Shown: piece after piece, positions 19,025 through 28,712 of the stretch
How the letters are laid out: each line of letters starts with the position of its first letter
Numbering within the stretch: position 1 is the first letter of the stretch
Source: Maritimibacter alkaliphilus
GTDB taxonomy: Bacteria; Pseudomonadota; Alphaproteobacteria; Rhodobacterales; Rhodobacteraceae
DNA length: 64,000 nucleotides
Direction of reading: 5' to 3'
Assembly (NCBI RefSeq): GCF_019801605.1
Contig: NZ_JAHVIT010000001.1
Span: forward strand, 124,001-188,000
Notes under the pieces: model-generated
What the model saw: only the letters and a program-made list of their open reading frames with translations
Database searches by the model: none
What the model was told of the DNA's origin: nothing
Made by a program: the position numbers and the translations under genes

Positions 19025-20212
19025 TCAGCCCGCCGCCTGCCTGCGGACCTCTTCCACGACGATTGCGAGGGCGGCCATCAGGTCGCCCTCTTCCATGACG
19101 AGCGGCGGGGAGAGCGTCAGGATGCCCCCGGAGGTCTTGAAGGCCAGCCCACGCGCCATGCAGGCGGCGCAGATCGCCTGCGCCCGGGCCGGATCGTCCA
19201 GTTCCACCCCGAAGAGCATCCCGCGTCCGCGGATATCCACCACGCCCGGCCCCCCGGCGAGGTCGGCGTTCAGCTGTGACACGGCCTGCGCGCCCAGACG
19301 GGCGGCGCGGGCGGGCAGGGCGTCTTCCTCCAGCACGTCGAGCGTGGCGAGGCCGGCGGCGGCCAGCACCGGGTTCTTCTCGTGGGTGAAATGGCCGAGG
19401 TCATGCGCGGCGGCCACGTTCAGCCGTGCATCCGCCAGCACGGCGGCGAGCGGCAGGATACCCCCGCCGAGCGCCTTGCCCAGCAGGGTGATATCCGCCA
19501 CCACCCCCTCATGCTCGCTGGCAAAGACTCGCCCGGTCTTGCCAAGGCCGGTGGGGATTTCATCGAAGATCAGCAGCGTGCCGGTGCGGTCGCAGAGCGC
19601 GCGCACTGCCTGCCAGTAGCCCTCCGGCGCGATCCGCGGGGTGGCGCGCATCGGCTCGGCAAGGAAGGCCCCGGTCTCGCGCCGCTCCAGCACCGCGGCA
19701 ACCTCCTCCAGCGGGGCGAACTGCGCCACGTGGCGCGCGCCCGCGCGCATCGGGCCGAGCCCCCGGAAGGTCGGATCGCCCCCGGCGGAGGCGGCGGCGA
19801 AGGTGGTGCCGTGATAGGCGCCCTCGAAACCCAGCGTGCCCGCCCGCCCGGTGACGGCGCGGGCCAGCCGCAGGGCGATCTCCACCGCGTCGGAGCCGGA
19901 GGGGGCGAAGAGCACCCGGGTCTGCGCCGTGGGGGCCAGCGCCGCCAGCCTCTCGGCCAGCGTCACGGCGGGATCGTTGGTGTAGCGCCGGGGCGAGAAG
20001 GGCAGGGCGTCGAGCTGCGCCGCGATGGCGGCCTTCACGCGCGGATGGCCGAAGCCGAGGTGATGGGCCGTGTTGCCGTGGAAATCCATCCAGCGCCGCC
20101 CGTCCGGCGCGGTGAGCCAGATCCCCTCGGCCCCGGCAAGCGGCCAGGCGACGGGGGAGGAGGAGGACTGGTGCAGGAAGACGGCGGCGTCGCGGGCAAG
20201 CAGGTCGGTCAT
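19025..20212 (-). CDS. Class III PLP aminotransferase of unknown substrate
   Basis: A 395-residue fold-type I enzyme related to ornithine/GABA/diaminobutyrate aminotransferases. The visible core is GSDAVEIALRLAR, GAYHG (131-134 region), the D217 motif IFDEIPTGLGKTG, and the PLP lysine K246 in LLGKALGGG. The IPTGLGKTG form of the D-motif (rather than VQTG-GRTG) is seen in a subset of the family, including some phosphonate-related lyases, but I cannot assign one. No biosynthetic or catabolic partner is adjacent: metZ converges on it and folE2 lies behind it. It may be a housekeeping amine enzyme. Confidence 0.85.
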   Translation of the reverse strand: MTDLLARDAAVFLHQSSSSPVAWPLAGAEGIWLTAPDGRRWMDFHGNTAHHLGFGHPRVKAAIAAQLDALPFSPRRYTNDPAVTLAERLAALAPTAQTRVLFAPSGSDAVEIALRLARAVTGRAGTLGFEGAYHGTTFAAASAGGDPTFRGLGPMRAGARHVAQFAPLEEVAAVLERRETGAFLAEPMRATPRIAPEGYWQAVRALCDRTGTLLIFDEIPTGLGKTGRVFASEHEGVVADITLLGKALGGGILPLAAVLADARLNVAAAHDLGHFTHEKNPVLAAAGLATLDVLEEDALPARAARLGAQAVSQLNADLAGGPGVVDIRGRGMLFGVELDDPARAQAICAACMARGLAFKTSGGILTLSPPLVMEEGDLMAALAIVVEEVRRQAAG

Positions 20213-20486
20213 GTCGGGCAGGGGGCCTCACGGCTGGGATCGGGGCGAGTATGACCGCTCAGCCGCGTGGCGAAAAGCCGGGACCCCGGGGCGCGCGAAA
20301 GACTTGTGACCCCGGGGCGACCTGCGCTAGGCCCCCCCGGAAGGCGGCCGCCCCCCGGAAACGACGCATTCGACGGGTGATCCGCCGCGCGGGGAACGGC
20401 GTATCCCGGATGAACAATGGCAAAAGTTGCCCCGGCACCCTATGTTATGGGCTGCAAGGAGCACCCCGGCACCGGGAGAGGACGCG
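20213..20486. other. Divergent aminotransferase/folE2 spacer
   Basis: About 270 bases. A 12-base direct repeat GACCCCGGGGCG occurs twice (near 20281 and 20309), and a similar run lies near 16616. AT-richer bases around 20405-20455 (CAATGGCAAAAGTTGC, CTATGTTAT) are the likely folE2 promoter zone. No convincing zinc-regulator box is visible. Confidence 0.4.
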
Positions 20487-21581
20487 ATGAACATTCACCC
20501 CAAGGACATGGACCAGACGCTGGACCGCGAAGGCGCGAAGTCGGCGCTCGAAAGCTTGCGGAAATGGGCGGCGAAAGCCTCGGACGCCGAGATCCTCGCA
20601 CTCGATCCCGCCGTGGCGCGCCTGCTGCCCGGTCAGGCGGAGTATCCGCTGCTGTCGCGCGACTATCCCGAGGGGTTCGCGGCCGATGCCGCCTACCGCG
20701 AGACGCTGCCCGATCTGCAGAACGGCCCCGCCAGCCTGATCCGGGGCGCGCGGACGCAGATCCAGCACGTCGGCATCTCGAACTTCCGCTTGCCGATCCG
20801 CTACCGCACCCGCGACGCGGGCGAGATCATGCTGGAAAGCTCGGTCACCGGGACGGTCAGCCTCGAGGCGGACAAGAAGGGCATCAACATGTCCCGCATC
20901 ATGCGGTCCTTCTATACCCATGCCGAGAAGACCTTCTCCTTCGAGGTGATCGAACACGCGCTGGACGACTACAAGACCGATCTGGACAGCCTTGATGCAC
21001 GGATCATGATGCGGTTTTCGTACCCTGTGCGCCGGGAATCCCTGCGTTCGGGCCTGTCCGGCTACCAGTATTACGATATTGCCCTCGAACTGGTGGAAAA
21101 GGACGGGGTGCGCAAGAAATTCGTCCACCTCGACTATGTCTACTCCTCGACCTGCCCCTGTTCGTTGGAACTGTCGGAACATGCCCGCCAATCCCGCGGC
21201 CAATTGGCGACGCCCCATTCGCAGCGCTCCGTCGCGCGGATCTCGGTCGAGGCCAGTGGCGCGCGCTGCCTCTGGTTCGAGGACCTGATCGACATGGCGC
21301 GCGTCGCGGTGCCGACGGAAACGCAGGTCATGGTCAAGCGTGAGGACGAACAGGCCTTCGCCGAGCTGAACGCCGCCAACCCGATCTTTGTCGAGGACGC
21401 GGCACGGCTCTTCTGCGAGCAGCTGCAACGGGACGACCGGATCGGTGATTTCCGCGTGGTGGCGAGCCATCAGGAAAGCCTGCACAGCCATGACGCGGTC
21501 TCGATCCTGACCGAAGGCCCGACCTTCGCCACGGAAAGCGTCGATCCGCGGCTCTTCCCGAGCCTGTATCACGTCGGCTGA
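20487..21581 (+). CDS. folE2: GTP cyclohydrolase FolE2 (type IB)
   Basis: Makes 7,8-dihydroneopterin triphosphate for folate and queuosine-type pathways, as the alternative to zinc-dependent FolE1. It has 364 residues, slightly long for the family because of a roughly 80-residue N-terminal lead. Hallmarks include QIQHVGISNFRLPI, KKGINMSRIMR, and the metal-binding motif STCPCSLELS with C223 and C225. ATG 20487 follows GGGAGAGGA; a longer frame begins upstream but starts with residues that have no family match. folP, a later folate gene, is in the window at 42.2 kb but not linked. Confidence 0.95.
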   Translation: MNIHPKDMDQTLDREGAKSALESLRKWAAKASDAEILALDPAVARLLPGQAEYPLLSRDYPEGFAADAAYRETLPDLQNGPASLIRGARTQIQHVGISNFRLPIRYRTRDAGEIMLESSVTGTVSLEADKKGINMSRIMRSFYTHAEKTFSFEVIEHALDDYKTDLDSLDARIMMRFSYPVRRESLRSGLSGYQYYDIALELVEKDGVRKKFVHLDYVYSSTCPCSLELSEHARQSRGQLATPHSQRSVARISVEASGARCLWFEDLIDMARVAVPTETQVMVKREDEQAFAELNAANPIFVEDAARLFCEQLQRDDRIGDFRVVASHQESLHSHDAVSILTEGPTFATESVDPRLFPSLYHVG

Positions 21582-21716
21582 GGCCTAAAGTCCTGACTGT
21601 GCTCAGGATTGCGGCGCGCGCTTCGGTGGGCGCCGCGTCAAGCTGCAGCTGCACAATCTTTCCTCTCCCATTTCCGAAAAAGATGCGTCAAGCTCGCGGG
21701 GAAGGAGGATTGCGCC

Positions 21717-22556
21717 ATCAACGCCGAAGCTGCCCGCTCCCTTGCAGATGCTGCGCCGCGCGCTCAACGCGCGCGCGGAGAGCTTGTCCTGTCGGCCAAG
21801 CAGGCCCGGGGCCGGTCCCGGATTTCCGACCTGCGTGTCGGTGGCTCCCTCAAGGCGCTCTTCCCCCACACCCGTGAGACGGCCCTGCAGGCGGTGTTCC
21901 TGAACACGGCCGGGGGCATCACCGGCGGGGATCGCTTCTCGCTCGCCGCGACGGCCGAGGCGGGGGCGCACCTGGTGATGACTTCGCAGGCGGCGGAACG
22001 CATCTACAAGGCGCAACCCGGCGAAACCGGGCGCATGACGACGCGGCTCGACGTGGGCCCGGGCGCGCGGCTCGACTGGCTGCCGCAGGAAACCATCGTC
22101 TTCGATCAGGCGCGGTTGCAGCGCCGGATCGACGTCTCGCTGGCCGAGGATGCGCGTTTCCTCGCGGTGGAGCCCCTGCTGATGGGGCGGCTCGCCATGG
22201 GCGAGATCGTGACGGCGGCCCATCTCGAGGACCAGTGGCGCATCCGGCGCGGCGGTCGTCTGATCTTCGCCGACAATCTGCGCCTCTCGGGCCGGATCGA
22301 CGACATTCTTGCCCGCCCCGGTGTCGCGCCGGGCTGCCGGGCCATCGCCACGCTGATCTTCGCCGCCCCCGATGCCGAGCTGAAGCTCGCCCCCCTGCGC
22401 GCGGCGCTGGGGCAGGCGGGATCGGCCAGCCTCGTGCGGCCCGGATTGCTCTTCGCCCGCGCCATCGCGCCGGACGGATTTGACCTGCGCCGGAACCTGA
22501 TCCCCGCGATCGAGGTTTTGTCCGGTACCTCCCTGCCAAGAACATGGACGATCTGA
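21717..22556 (+). CDS. ureD: Urease accessory protein UreD
   Basis: A scaffold that binds apo-urease with UreF and UreG to load nickel and CO2 into the active site. The body matches the family: [69 protein letters not shown]. The start is uncertain. No ATG or GTG is in frame near the expected position. An ideal AAGGAGG (21702-21708) lies 8 bases before an in-frame ATC (21717), which is used here. The alternative is a TTG at 21609, which adds 36 residues but has its putative AGGA abutting the codon. ureA follows after a single base. It is the first gene of the urease cluster. Confidence 0.88.
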   Translation: MNAEAARSLADAAPRAQRARGELVLSAKQARGRSRISDLRVGGSLKALFPHTRETALQAVFLNTAGGITGGDRFSLAATAEAGAHLVMTSQAAERIYKAQPGETGRMTTRLDVGPGARLDWLPQETIVFDQARLQRRIDVSLAEDARFLAVEPLLMGRLAMGEIVTAAHLEDQWRIRRGGRLIFADNLRLSGRIDDILARPGVAPGCRAIATLIFAAPDAELKLAPLRAALGQAGSASLVRPGLLFARAIAPDGFDLRRNLIPAIEVLSGTSLPRTWTI

Positions 22557-22557
22557 C

Positions 22558-22860
22558 ATGCAACTGACCCCCCGGGAAAAGGACAAACTGCTGGTGGCCA
22601 TGGCCGCCGAAGTGGCCCGCAAGCGGCTGGCGCGCGGCGTCAAGCTGAACCACCCGGAGGCGATCGCCCTGATCACGGATGCCGTGGTCGAGGGCGCCCG
22701 CGACGGACGCTCCGTCGCGGACATGATGCAGGCCGGCGCCCAGGTGATCACGGCAGAGCAATGCATGGAGGGTGTGCCCGAGATGATCCACGAGGTTCAG
22801 GTCGAGGCGACGTTCCCGGACGGGACCAAGCTCGTCACCGTCCACAATCCGATCCGCTAA
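22558..22860 (+). CDS. ureA: Urease subunit gamma
   Basis: The smallest structural subunit of urease, 100 residues, with the canonical start [20 protein letters not shown] and the conserved [11 protein letters not shown] and [28 protein letters not shown]. It packs against the alpha subunit in the (abc)3 trimer. It begins one base after ureD and is followed by a 40-codon frame and then ureB, so the subunits are encoded separately rather than fused. Confidence 0.98.
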   Translation: MQLTPREKDKLLVAMAAEVARKRLARGVKLNHPEAIALITDAVVEGARDGRSVADMMQAGAQVITAEQCMEGVPEMIHEVQVEATFPDGTKLVTVHNPIR

Positions 22861-22882
22861 CTGTCCGAGAAAGGAACAGAGA

Positions 22883-23005
22883 ATGCAGGAACTGATCCGG
22901 AAACTGGCAGAGGCCCTCGGCCTTGCACCGCAACCGCAGCTCAGGCCGATCCCGGTGCGGGTGCCCGCGAAATCGCGCAACGATTTCCTTCAGGGCCGCA
23001 AATGA
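22883..23005 (+). CDS. 40-residue peptide between ureA and ureB
   Basis: An ATG with a good site (GAAAGGAAC) opens a 40-codon frame whose stop overlaps the ureB start as ATGA. The product begins [16 protein letters not shown], an amphipathic helix, and continues with a Pro/Arg-rich tail ending in RNDFLQGRK. The spacing, ribosome site and translational overlap all support a real gene. It does not resemble a urease subunit. The family is unknown to me; it could be a small maturation or coupling peptide. Confidence 0.68.
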   Translation: MQELIRKLAEALGLAPQPQLRPIPVRVPAKSRNDFLQGRK

Positions 23006-23307
23006 TCCCCGGCGAACTGTTTCCGGCAGAGGGCAGCCTGACGCTGAATTCCGGCAAGGAGGCGACCACGTTGATGGTCGCCAACACCGGCGACCGTCCG
23101 GTGCAGGTCGGCAGCCACTACCACTTCGCCGAGGCCAACGAGGCGCTGGACTTCGACCGGGGCGTGGCCCGCGGCATGCGGCTCGACATCGCGGCGGGCA
23201 CGGCCGTGCGGTTCGAGCCGGGCCAGCGGCGCGAGGTCTCGCTGATCCCCATCGGCGGGGCGCGGAAGATCTACGGCTTCAACCAGAAGGTCATGGGCGA
23301 CCTCTGA
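23002..23307 (+). CDS. ureB: Urease subunit beta
   Basis: The 101-residue beta subunit of urease, matching the family along its length: [66 protein letters not shown] and the closing [10 protein letters not shown]. The ATG overlaps the stop of the upstream 40-codon gene. The next urease structural gene, ureC, begins more than 1.1 kb away, beyond two inserted genes. Confidence 0.98.
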   Translation: MIPGELFPAEGSLTLNSGKEATTLMVANTGDRPVQVGSHYHFAEANEALDFDRGVARGMRLDIAAGTAVRFEPGQRREVSLIPIGGARKIYGFNQKVMGDL

Positions 23308-23442
23308 CACGGACAGGCCGGCGCCCGGGGCGGCGGCCTGTGACGCGGGGCACCCGGCGGGCGCAGACACCGGCAGACTGGCTGTAAGGACCGCTGCCAG
23401 CCCCGCGGGGCAGCATAACGGGACAACTACGGAGGGACGGCG

Positions 23443-24027
23443 ATGTATTTCCTTGGAACGGCGATGAGCCTGCAGACCGCAATGTTCCGGGCCGCGGCAC
23501 GGCAACTGGAGCACAACCTGCGCACCGGCCAGAGCATGATGCGCACCGCCATGCGCGCGCATCCGGTGATGATGATGCGGAGCCTCGTGGTCGAGACCTC
23601 CGCGGACGCGCCCGCAGACGCGACCGTCGAGGCGCCCAAACCCGCACGGGCCAAACGCGCCGCACCCACCCGCAAGCCCGCTGCCCGCACGGCCCCGCGC
23701 AAGGTGGCCAAACCTGCGGCCCCGAAGCCCGCCCCGACGCCTGCAGCGAAACCCGTGGCGAAGGCCGAAGCCGCGCCTGCGAAAGCGGCACCCGCCAAGG
23801 CCCCGAAGGCCGAGAGCGCCACCGCGAAAACGGCAGCCTCCACGACGTCGAAGTCCGAGGCCGCGCCCGCGAAGGAGACGCCGTCCGCAACGGCAAAGCC
23901 TGCGGAAACGACCGCCAAACCCGCCGCGCCGCGCACGCCCGCGAAGACGGCGGCCAAGGCCTCGCCCCGCCGCCGCGCGCCCACTCCGCCGCCCGCGATG
24001 CCGCCGAAATCCTCGGACGACAGCTGA
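23443..24027 (+). CDS. Ala/Pro/Lys-rich protein inside the urease cluster
   Basis: A 194-residue protein. The first 50 residues look folded or membrane-associating (FLGTAMSLQTAMFRAAARQLEHNLRTGQSMMRTAMRA, Met-rich, helical). The remaining 140 are low-complexity repeats of AKPAAP, KAEAAPAK and AAKAS, strongly basic, like histone H1-type or phasin-like tails. The ATG has a GGAGGG site. It lies between ureB and an LprI-like gene on the same strand. Such tails bind nucleic acid or polymers in known proteins, but here that is inference. I know no urease role for it. Confidence 0.7.
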   Translation: MYFLGTAMSLQTAMFRAAARQLEHNLRTGQSMMRTAMRAHPVMMMRSLVVETSADAPADATVEAPKPARAKRAAPTRKPAARTAPRKVAKPAAPKPAPTPAAKPVAKAEAAPAKAAPAKAPKAESATAKTAASTTSKSEAAPAKETPSATAKPAETTAKPAAPRTPAKTAAKASPRRRAPTPPPAMPPKSSDDS

Positions 24028-24031
24028 TCGC

Positions 24032-24436
24032 ATGACTGTCTTCCGCGTTCTCCTGCCCGGGGCCATGGCTCTCGTGCTCTCGGCCCTTGCATCTGCGGGG
24101 CAAGCGCAGGATTGCAGCGCGCCCGTCACCCAGATCGACATGACCACCTGCGCGGGGCGCGCGTTCGAGACGGCGGATGCCGCGCTGAACGCCGCCTACA
24201 CGCAGGCCATGGCGCTTGCAAAGGAACGTGGCCCCGTGCCCGCCGGACAGGACACGGACGCCGACCTGTTGCGCGCGGCGCAGCGCGCGTGGATCCCCTT
24301 CCGCGATGCCGCCTGCGAGGCCGAATCCACGCTGGCCCGGGGCGGGTCGCTCCAGCCGATGCTCAAGTTGAACTGCCTCGAACGGCTGACACGTCAGCGC
24401 ACCGAGGACCTCAAGATATTCAGCGGGCTCAACTGA
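24032..24436 (+). CDS. Exported LprI-domain (DUF1311) protein
   Basis: A 134-residue protein with a signal peptide (LPGAMALVLSALASAGQA) and an LprI/lysozyme-inhibitor-like domain: QDCSAPVTQIDMTTCAGRAFETADAALN, then LLRAAQRAWIPFRDAACEAE and a third cysteine pair region LKLNCLERLT. Four cysteines suggest two disulfides in the periplasm. The family was named for a mycobacterial lysozyme inhibitor, but most members are uncharacterised. It lies 4 bases after the basic low-complexity gene and 27 bases before ureC, so it sits inside the urease transcript. I infer no catalytic link to urease. Confidence 0.85.
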   Translation: MTVFRVLLPGAMALVLSALASAGQAQDCSAPVTQIDMTTCAGRAFETADAALNAAYTQAMALAKERGPVPAGQDTDADLLRAAQRAWIPFRDAACEAESTLARGGSLQPMLKLNCLERLTRQRTEDLKIFSGLN

Positions 24437-24463
24437 GCGACCGCGACGCCCGAAGGAGACGAC

Positions 24464-26212
<1,749 letters not shown>

Positions 26213-26472
26213 GTCGCCCGGGCTCCCGCGTCGGTACGCCCAAGAGAAACGGACAGTCATGTCGGTCGAGCAAGAAAAATCACGTCCTGCCGGGGCAGGG
26301 CGCAAAGAAATTTCCCGTTCATTTCGCAAGCGCAGCAATATCCGTGCTGCGATGCAGCAAATGCATGGCGGGGCTGTCGCATTGGAGGTACTCATGTCAT
26401 CGCTGCTGACCTACTTTGGAGGCCAAGGGGAACACACCCGCAACCATCCAACGGACTTCAAAGAGGCACAAA
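26213..26472. other. Spacer between ureC and the DUF1127 gene
   Basis: About 260 bases, the largest gap in the urease cluster. It shows the dyad-like run GTGCTGCGATGCAGCAAATGCAT around 26345-26365 and no convincing gene. An independent promoter for the DUF1127 gene could lie here. Confidence 0.35.
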
Positions 26473-26685
26473 ATGGCACTCGCAACCAACGCCGCACCGG
26501 CACGTGGCAAACTCGACAACTTCTTCGCCGCCATCGGCCAGGGCTTCAACGCCTACCTGGAACGCCGCGCACGGATCGACCAGATCCACGCTCTGAACCA
26601 GAAATCGGACGACGAGCTGGCCAAGCTGGGCATCACCCGCGACGAGATCCCGGCCTACGTCTTCCGCGACCTGTTCTATCTCTGA
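26473..26685 (+). CDS. DUF1127 small protein
   Basis: A 70-residue protein with the DUF1127 core near the C-terminus: RRARIDQIHALNQKSDDELAKLGITRDEIPAYVFRDLF. Members are abundant Arg-rich mini-proteins in alphaproteobacteria. In Rhodobacter and Agrobacterium several are stress-induced and affect RNA turnover or phosphate-related metabolism. The start at 26473 (MALATNAAPARG) follows AAAGAGGCAC. It lies between ureC and ureE on the same strand, an unusual setting. Its role here is inferred only from family data. Confidence 0.9.
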   Translation: MALATNAAPARGKLDNFFAAIGQGFNAYLERRARIDQIHALNQKSDDELAKLGITRDEIPAYVFRDLFYL

Positions 26686-26722
26686 ATTCAGGCCGACCTG
26701 ACCTCCGGATGGGGGGCACGGC

Positions 26723-27313
26723 ATGAGCCAGCTGCCCCCCGCCCGCTCCGTCCTGCGCGCCGTTGCCGCCGACACCCCTGTCGCTGACACGGTCACGCTC
26801 GACTACGAGGCTCGCTTCCTGCGCCGCAAGGTCCTCACGACCGAAGGCGGAGCCCGCGTCCTCATCGATCTTCCGGAAACGATGTCCCTCGATGAAGGGG
26901 ATTGTTTCGAAATGGAAGATGGCGCGCTGATCCGCGTCCTTGCCGCCCCCGAACCGCTGATCGAGATCCTGGCCGAGCCTGCCGCGCTCGTGCGGCTCGC
27001 ATGGCATATCGGCAACCGGCACACCCCCTGCCAGATCGAACCCACGCGCCTGCTGATCCGCGAGGACCGGGTGATGGCCGACATGCTCTCGCGTCTCGGC
27101 GCGCACATGCATGGGCTGACCGCGCCCTTCACGCCCGAGGGCGGGGCCTATGGCATGGGCCGGACCCATGGTCATTCCCACGGTGAGGATCACGCTCACA
27201 GCGATTCCCATTCCCATTCCCATTCCCATGCGCACAGCCATGCCGGTCATTCCCATGGCCACGCGCACTCCCACAGCCATAGCCACGCCCACGACCACAG
27301 CCATGACGACTGA
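26723..27313 (+). CDS. ureE: Urease accessory protein UreE with histidine-rich tail
   Basis: A nickel metallochaperone that delivers Ni(II) to the UreG-UreF-UreD complex. It has 196 residues: the N-terminal peptide-binding domain ([28 protein letters not shown]), the metal-binding domain with [13 protein letters not shown] (94-106), then a 48-residue tail (149-196) with 21 histidines alternating mostly with Ser and Ala. The tail should store several nickel ions. The DNA encoding it is itself repetitive (runs of CATTCC). Its last codons overlap the first codons of ureF by 11 bases. Confidence 0.96.
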   Translation: MSQLPPARSVLRAVAADTPVADTVTLDYEARFLRRKVLTTEGGARVLIDLPETMSLDEGDCFEMEDGALIRVLAAPEPLIEILAEPAALVRLAWHIGNRHTPCQIEPTRLLIREDRVMADMLSRLGAHMHGLTAPFTPEGGAYGMGRTHGHSHGEDHAHSDSHSHSHSHAHSHAGHSHGHAHSHSHSHAHDHSHDD

Positions 27314-27944
27314 CGCGGCCATGCTGCTGCACCAGTGGCTCTCACCGGCCTTCCCGGTGGGGGCCTTCGCCTATTCCCACGGGCTCGAATATGCGGTCCA
27401 CGCGGGCGAGGTCTCGGACCGCGCCACGCTGGAGGGCTGGCTGGAGACCGCGCTGCGGCTCGGGGCAGGGCGGTCGGACGCGATCCTGCTGGCCCATGCC
27501 TACCGCGCCGATCCCGCAGAGCTGGCGGAGATCGCCGAACTTGCCGCCGCGCTTGCTCCCTCCGCCGAACGCCTGCTCGAGACCGAGCAACAGGGCCGCG
27601 CCTTTGCCGAGACCGTCAATGCGCTCTACGGCCACGACCTGCCGCCGATGCCCTATCCGGTGGTGCTCGGTGCCGCGGCGGCCCGGCAGGGCCTGCCGCT
27701 GGCCGAGACGCTGCGGCTCTCTCTGCAGGCCTTTGCCGCCAATCTCGCCTCCGCCGCCGTGCGCCTCGTGCCCCTCGGCCAGACCGACGGGCAGCGCGCG
27801 GTCATGGCGCTGCTGCCCACCTGCGCCGCACTTGCCGACGAGGCCGAAACCGCCCCGCTGGACGAGATCGGCAGCTGCGCGCTATCCATCGACATCGCCG
27901 CCATGCGTCACGAGACGCAGGCGACCCGCCTCTTCCGGTCCTGA
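27303..27944 (+). CDS. ureF: Urease accessory protein UreF
   Basis: Activates the GTPase step of urease maturation as part of the UreD-F-G complex. I take the ATG at 27303, which overlaps ureE by 11 bases and gives 213 residues starting [29 protein letters not shown], the family signature. Further motifs are [21 protein letters not shown] and the C-terminal [19 protein letters not shown] longer upstream frame would read through the UreE histidine region in another frame and is not real. Translation is probably coupled to ureE. Confidence 0.95.
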   Translation: MTTDAAMLLHQWLSPAFPVGAFAYSHGLEYAVHAGEVSDRATLEGWLETALRLGAGRSDAILLAHAYRADPAELAEIAELAAALAPSAERLLETEQQGRAFAETVNALYGHDLPPMPYPVVLGAAAARQGLPLAETLRLSLQAFAANLASAAVRLVPLGQTDGQRAVMALLPTCAALADEAETAPLDEIGSCALSIDIAAMRHETQATRLFRS

Positions 27945-27957
27945 AAGGAACTCTCTC

Positions 27958-28584
27958 ATGTCCTCGCCCCACGGTCCTCTCCGCATCGGCCTCGGCGGCC
28001 CCGTCGGCGCCGGCAAGACGACGCTCACCGCCAACCTCTGCCGGGCGCTGCGCGATCACCTCTCCATCGCGGTGGTCACCAATGACATCTACACGCAGGA
28101 AGATGCCGAGGCGCTGGTGCGCATGCAGGCGCTGACCTCGGACCGGATCATGGGCGTCGAGACCGGCGGCTGCCCCCATACCGCGATCCGCGAGGATGCC
28201 TCGATCAACCTCGCCGCCATCGCCCGGCTGCGCGAGACCTTCCCGGACCTCGACGTGGTGCTGGTGGAATCGGGTGGCGACAACCTCTCGGCTACCTTCT
28301 CGCCGGAGCTGGTGGACCTGACGATCTACGTCATCGACGTGGCCGCCGGCGAGGAAATCCCGCGCAAGGGCGGCCCCGCGATCACCAAGTCCGACATCCT
28401 CGTCATCAACAAGATCGATCTCGCGCCCTACGTGGGCTCCGACCTCTCGGTGATGGAGCGCGACGCCAAGATCCAGCGCGGGGCGCGTCCCTTCGTCTTC
28501 ACCAACCTCAAGACCGGTGAGGGCCTCCGCGAGGTCCTCCGCCTGATCGAGGAGATCGGCGGCCTCGCCCCGCTGCCCGCCTGA
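27958..28584 (+). CDS. ureG: Urease accessory GTPase UreG
   Basis: A SIMIBI-class GTPase that carries nickel to urease and hydrolyses GTP during activation. It has 208 residues: P-loop GGPVGAGKT (13-21), the invariant metal site CPH in [31 protein letters not shown], and [10 protein letters not shown] as the base-specificity loop. ATG 27958 follows AAAGGAACT after a 13-base gap from ureF. It is the last urease gene and is followed by an intergenic repeat that may end the transcript. Confidence 0.97.
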   Translation: MSSPHGPLRIGLGGPVGAGKTTLTANLCRALRDHLSIAVVTNDIYTQEDAEALVRMQALTSDRIMGVETGGCPHTAIREDASINLAAIARLRETFPDLDVVLVESGGDNLSATFSPELVDLTIYVIDVAAGEEIPRKGGPAITKSDILVINKIDLAPYVGSDLSVMERDAKIQRGARPFVFTNLKTGEGLREVLRLIEEIGGLAPLPA

Positions 28585-28586
28585 TC

Positions 28587-28650
28587 CATCCACTGTTCCC
28601 AAATATCCTCGGGGGGAGGGGCCTGTGGCCCCGGGGGGCAGACAGCCCCC
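28587..28650 (+). repeat. AAATATCCTCGGGGGG intergenic repeat, copy 2
   Basis: Starts with CATCCACTGTTCC then AAATATCCTCGGGGGG, then the dyads GGGGCC-tgt-GGCCCC and GGGGGC-agaca-GCCCCC. The first 30 bases match the inverted copy at 38.7 kb with one change. It lies right after ureG and may act as the urease terminator. Confidence 0.8.
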
Positions 28651-28712
28651 ACCTCCCACGCAGCTCACGCGCCGCTTGACCTTTCCCGCCAACAGCTCCA
28701 ACCCTGCCCTTC

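Noticed and set aside
26259..26726. 155-codon plus-strand frame between ureC and ureE
   Set aside because: It runs through the DUF1127 gene in another frame. Its first part has no family match; the DUF1127 frame is the convincing one.
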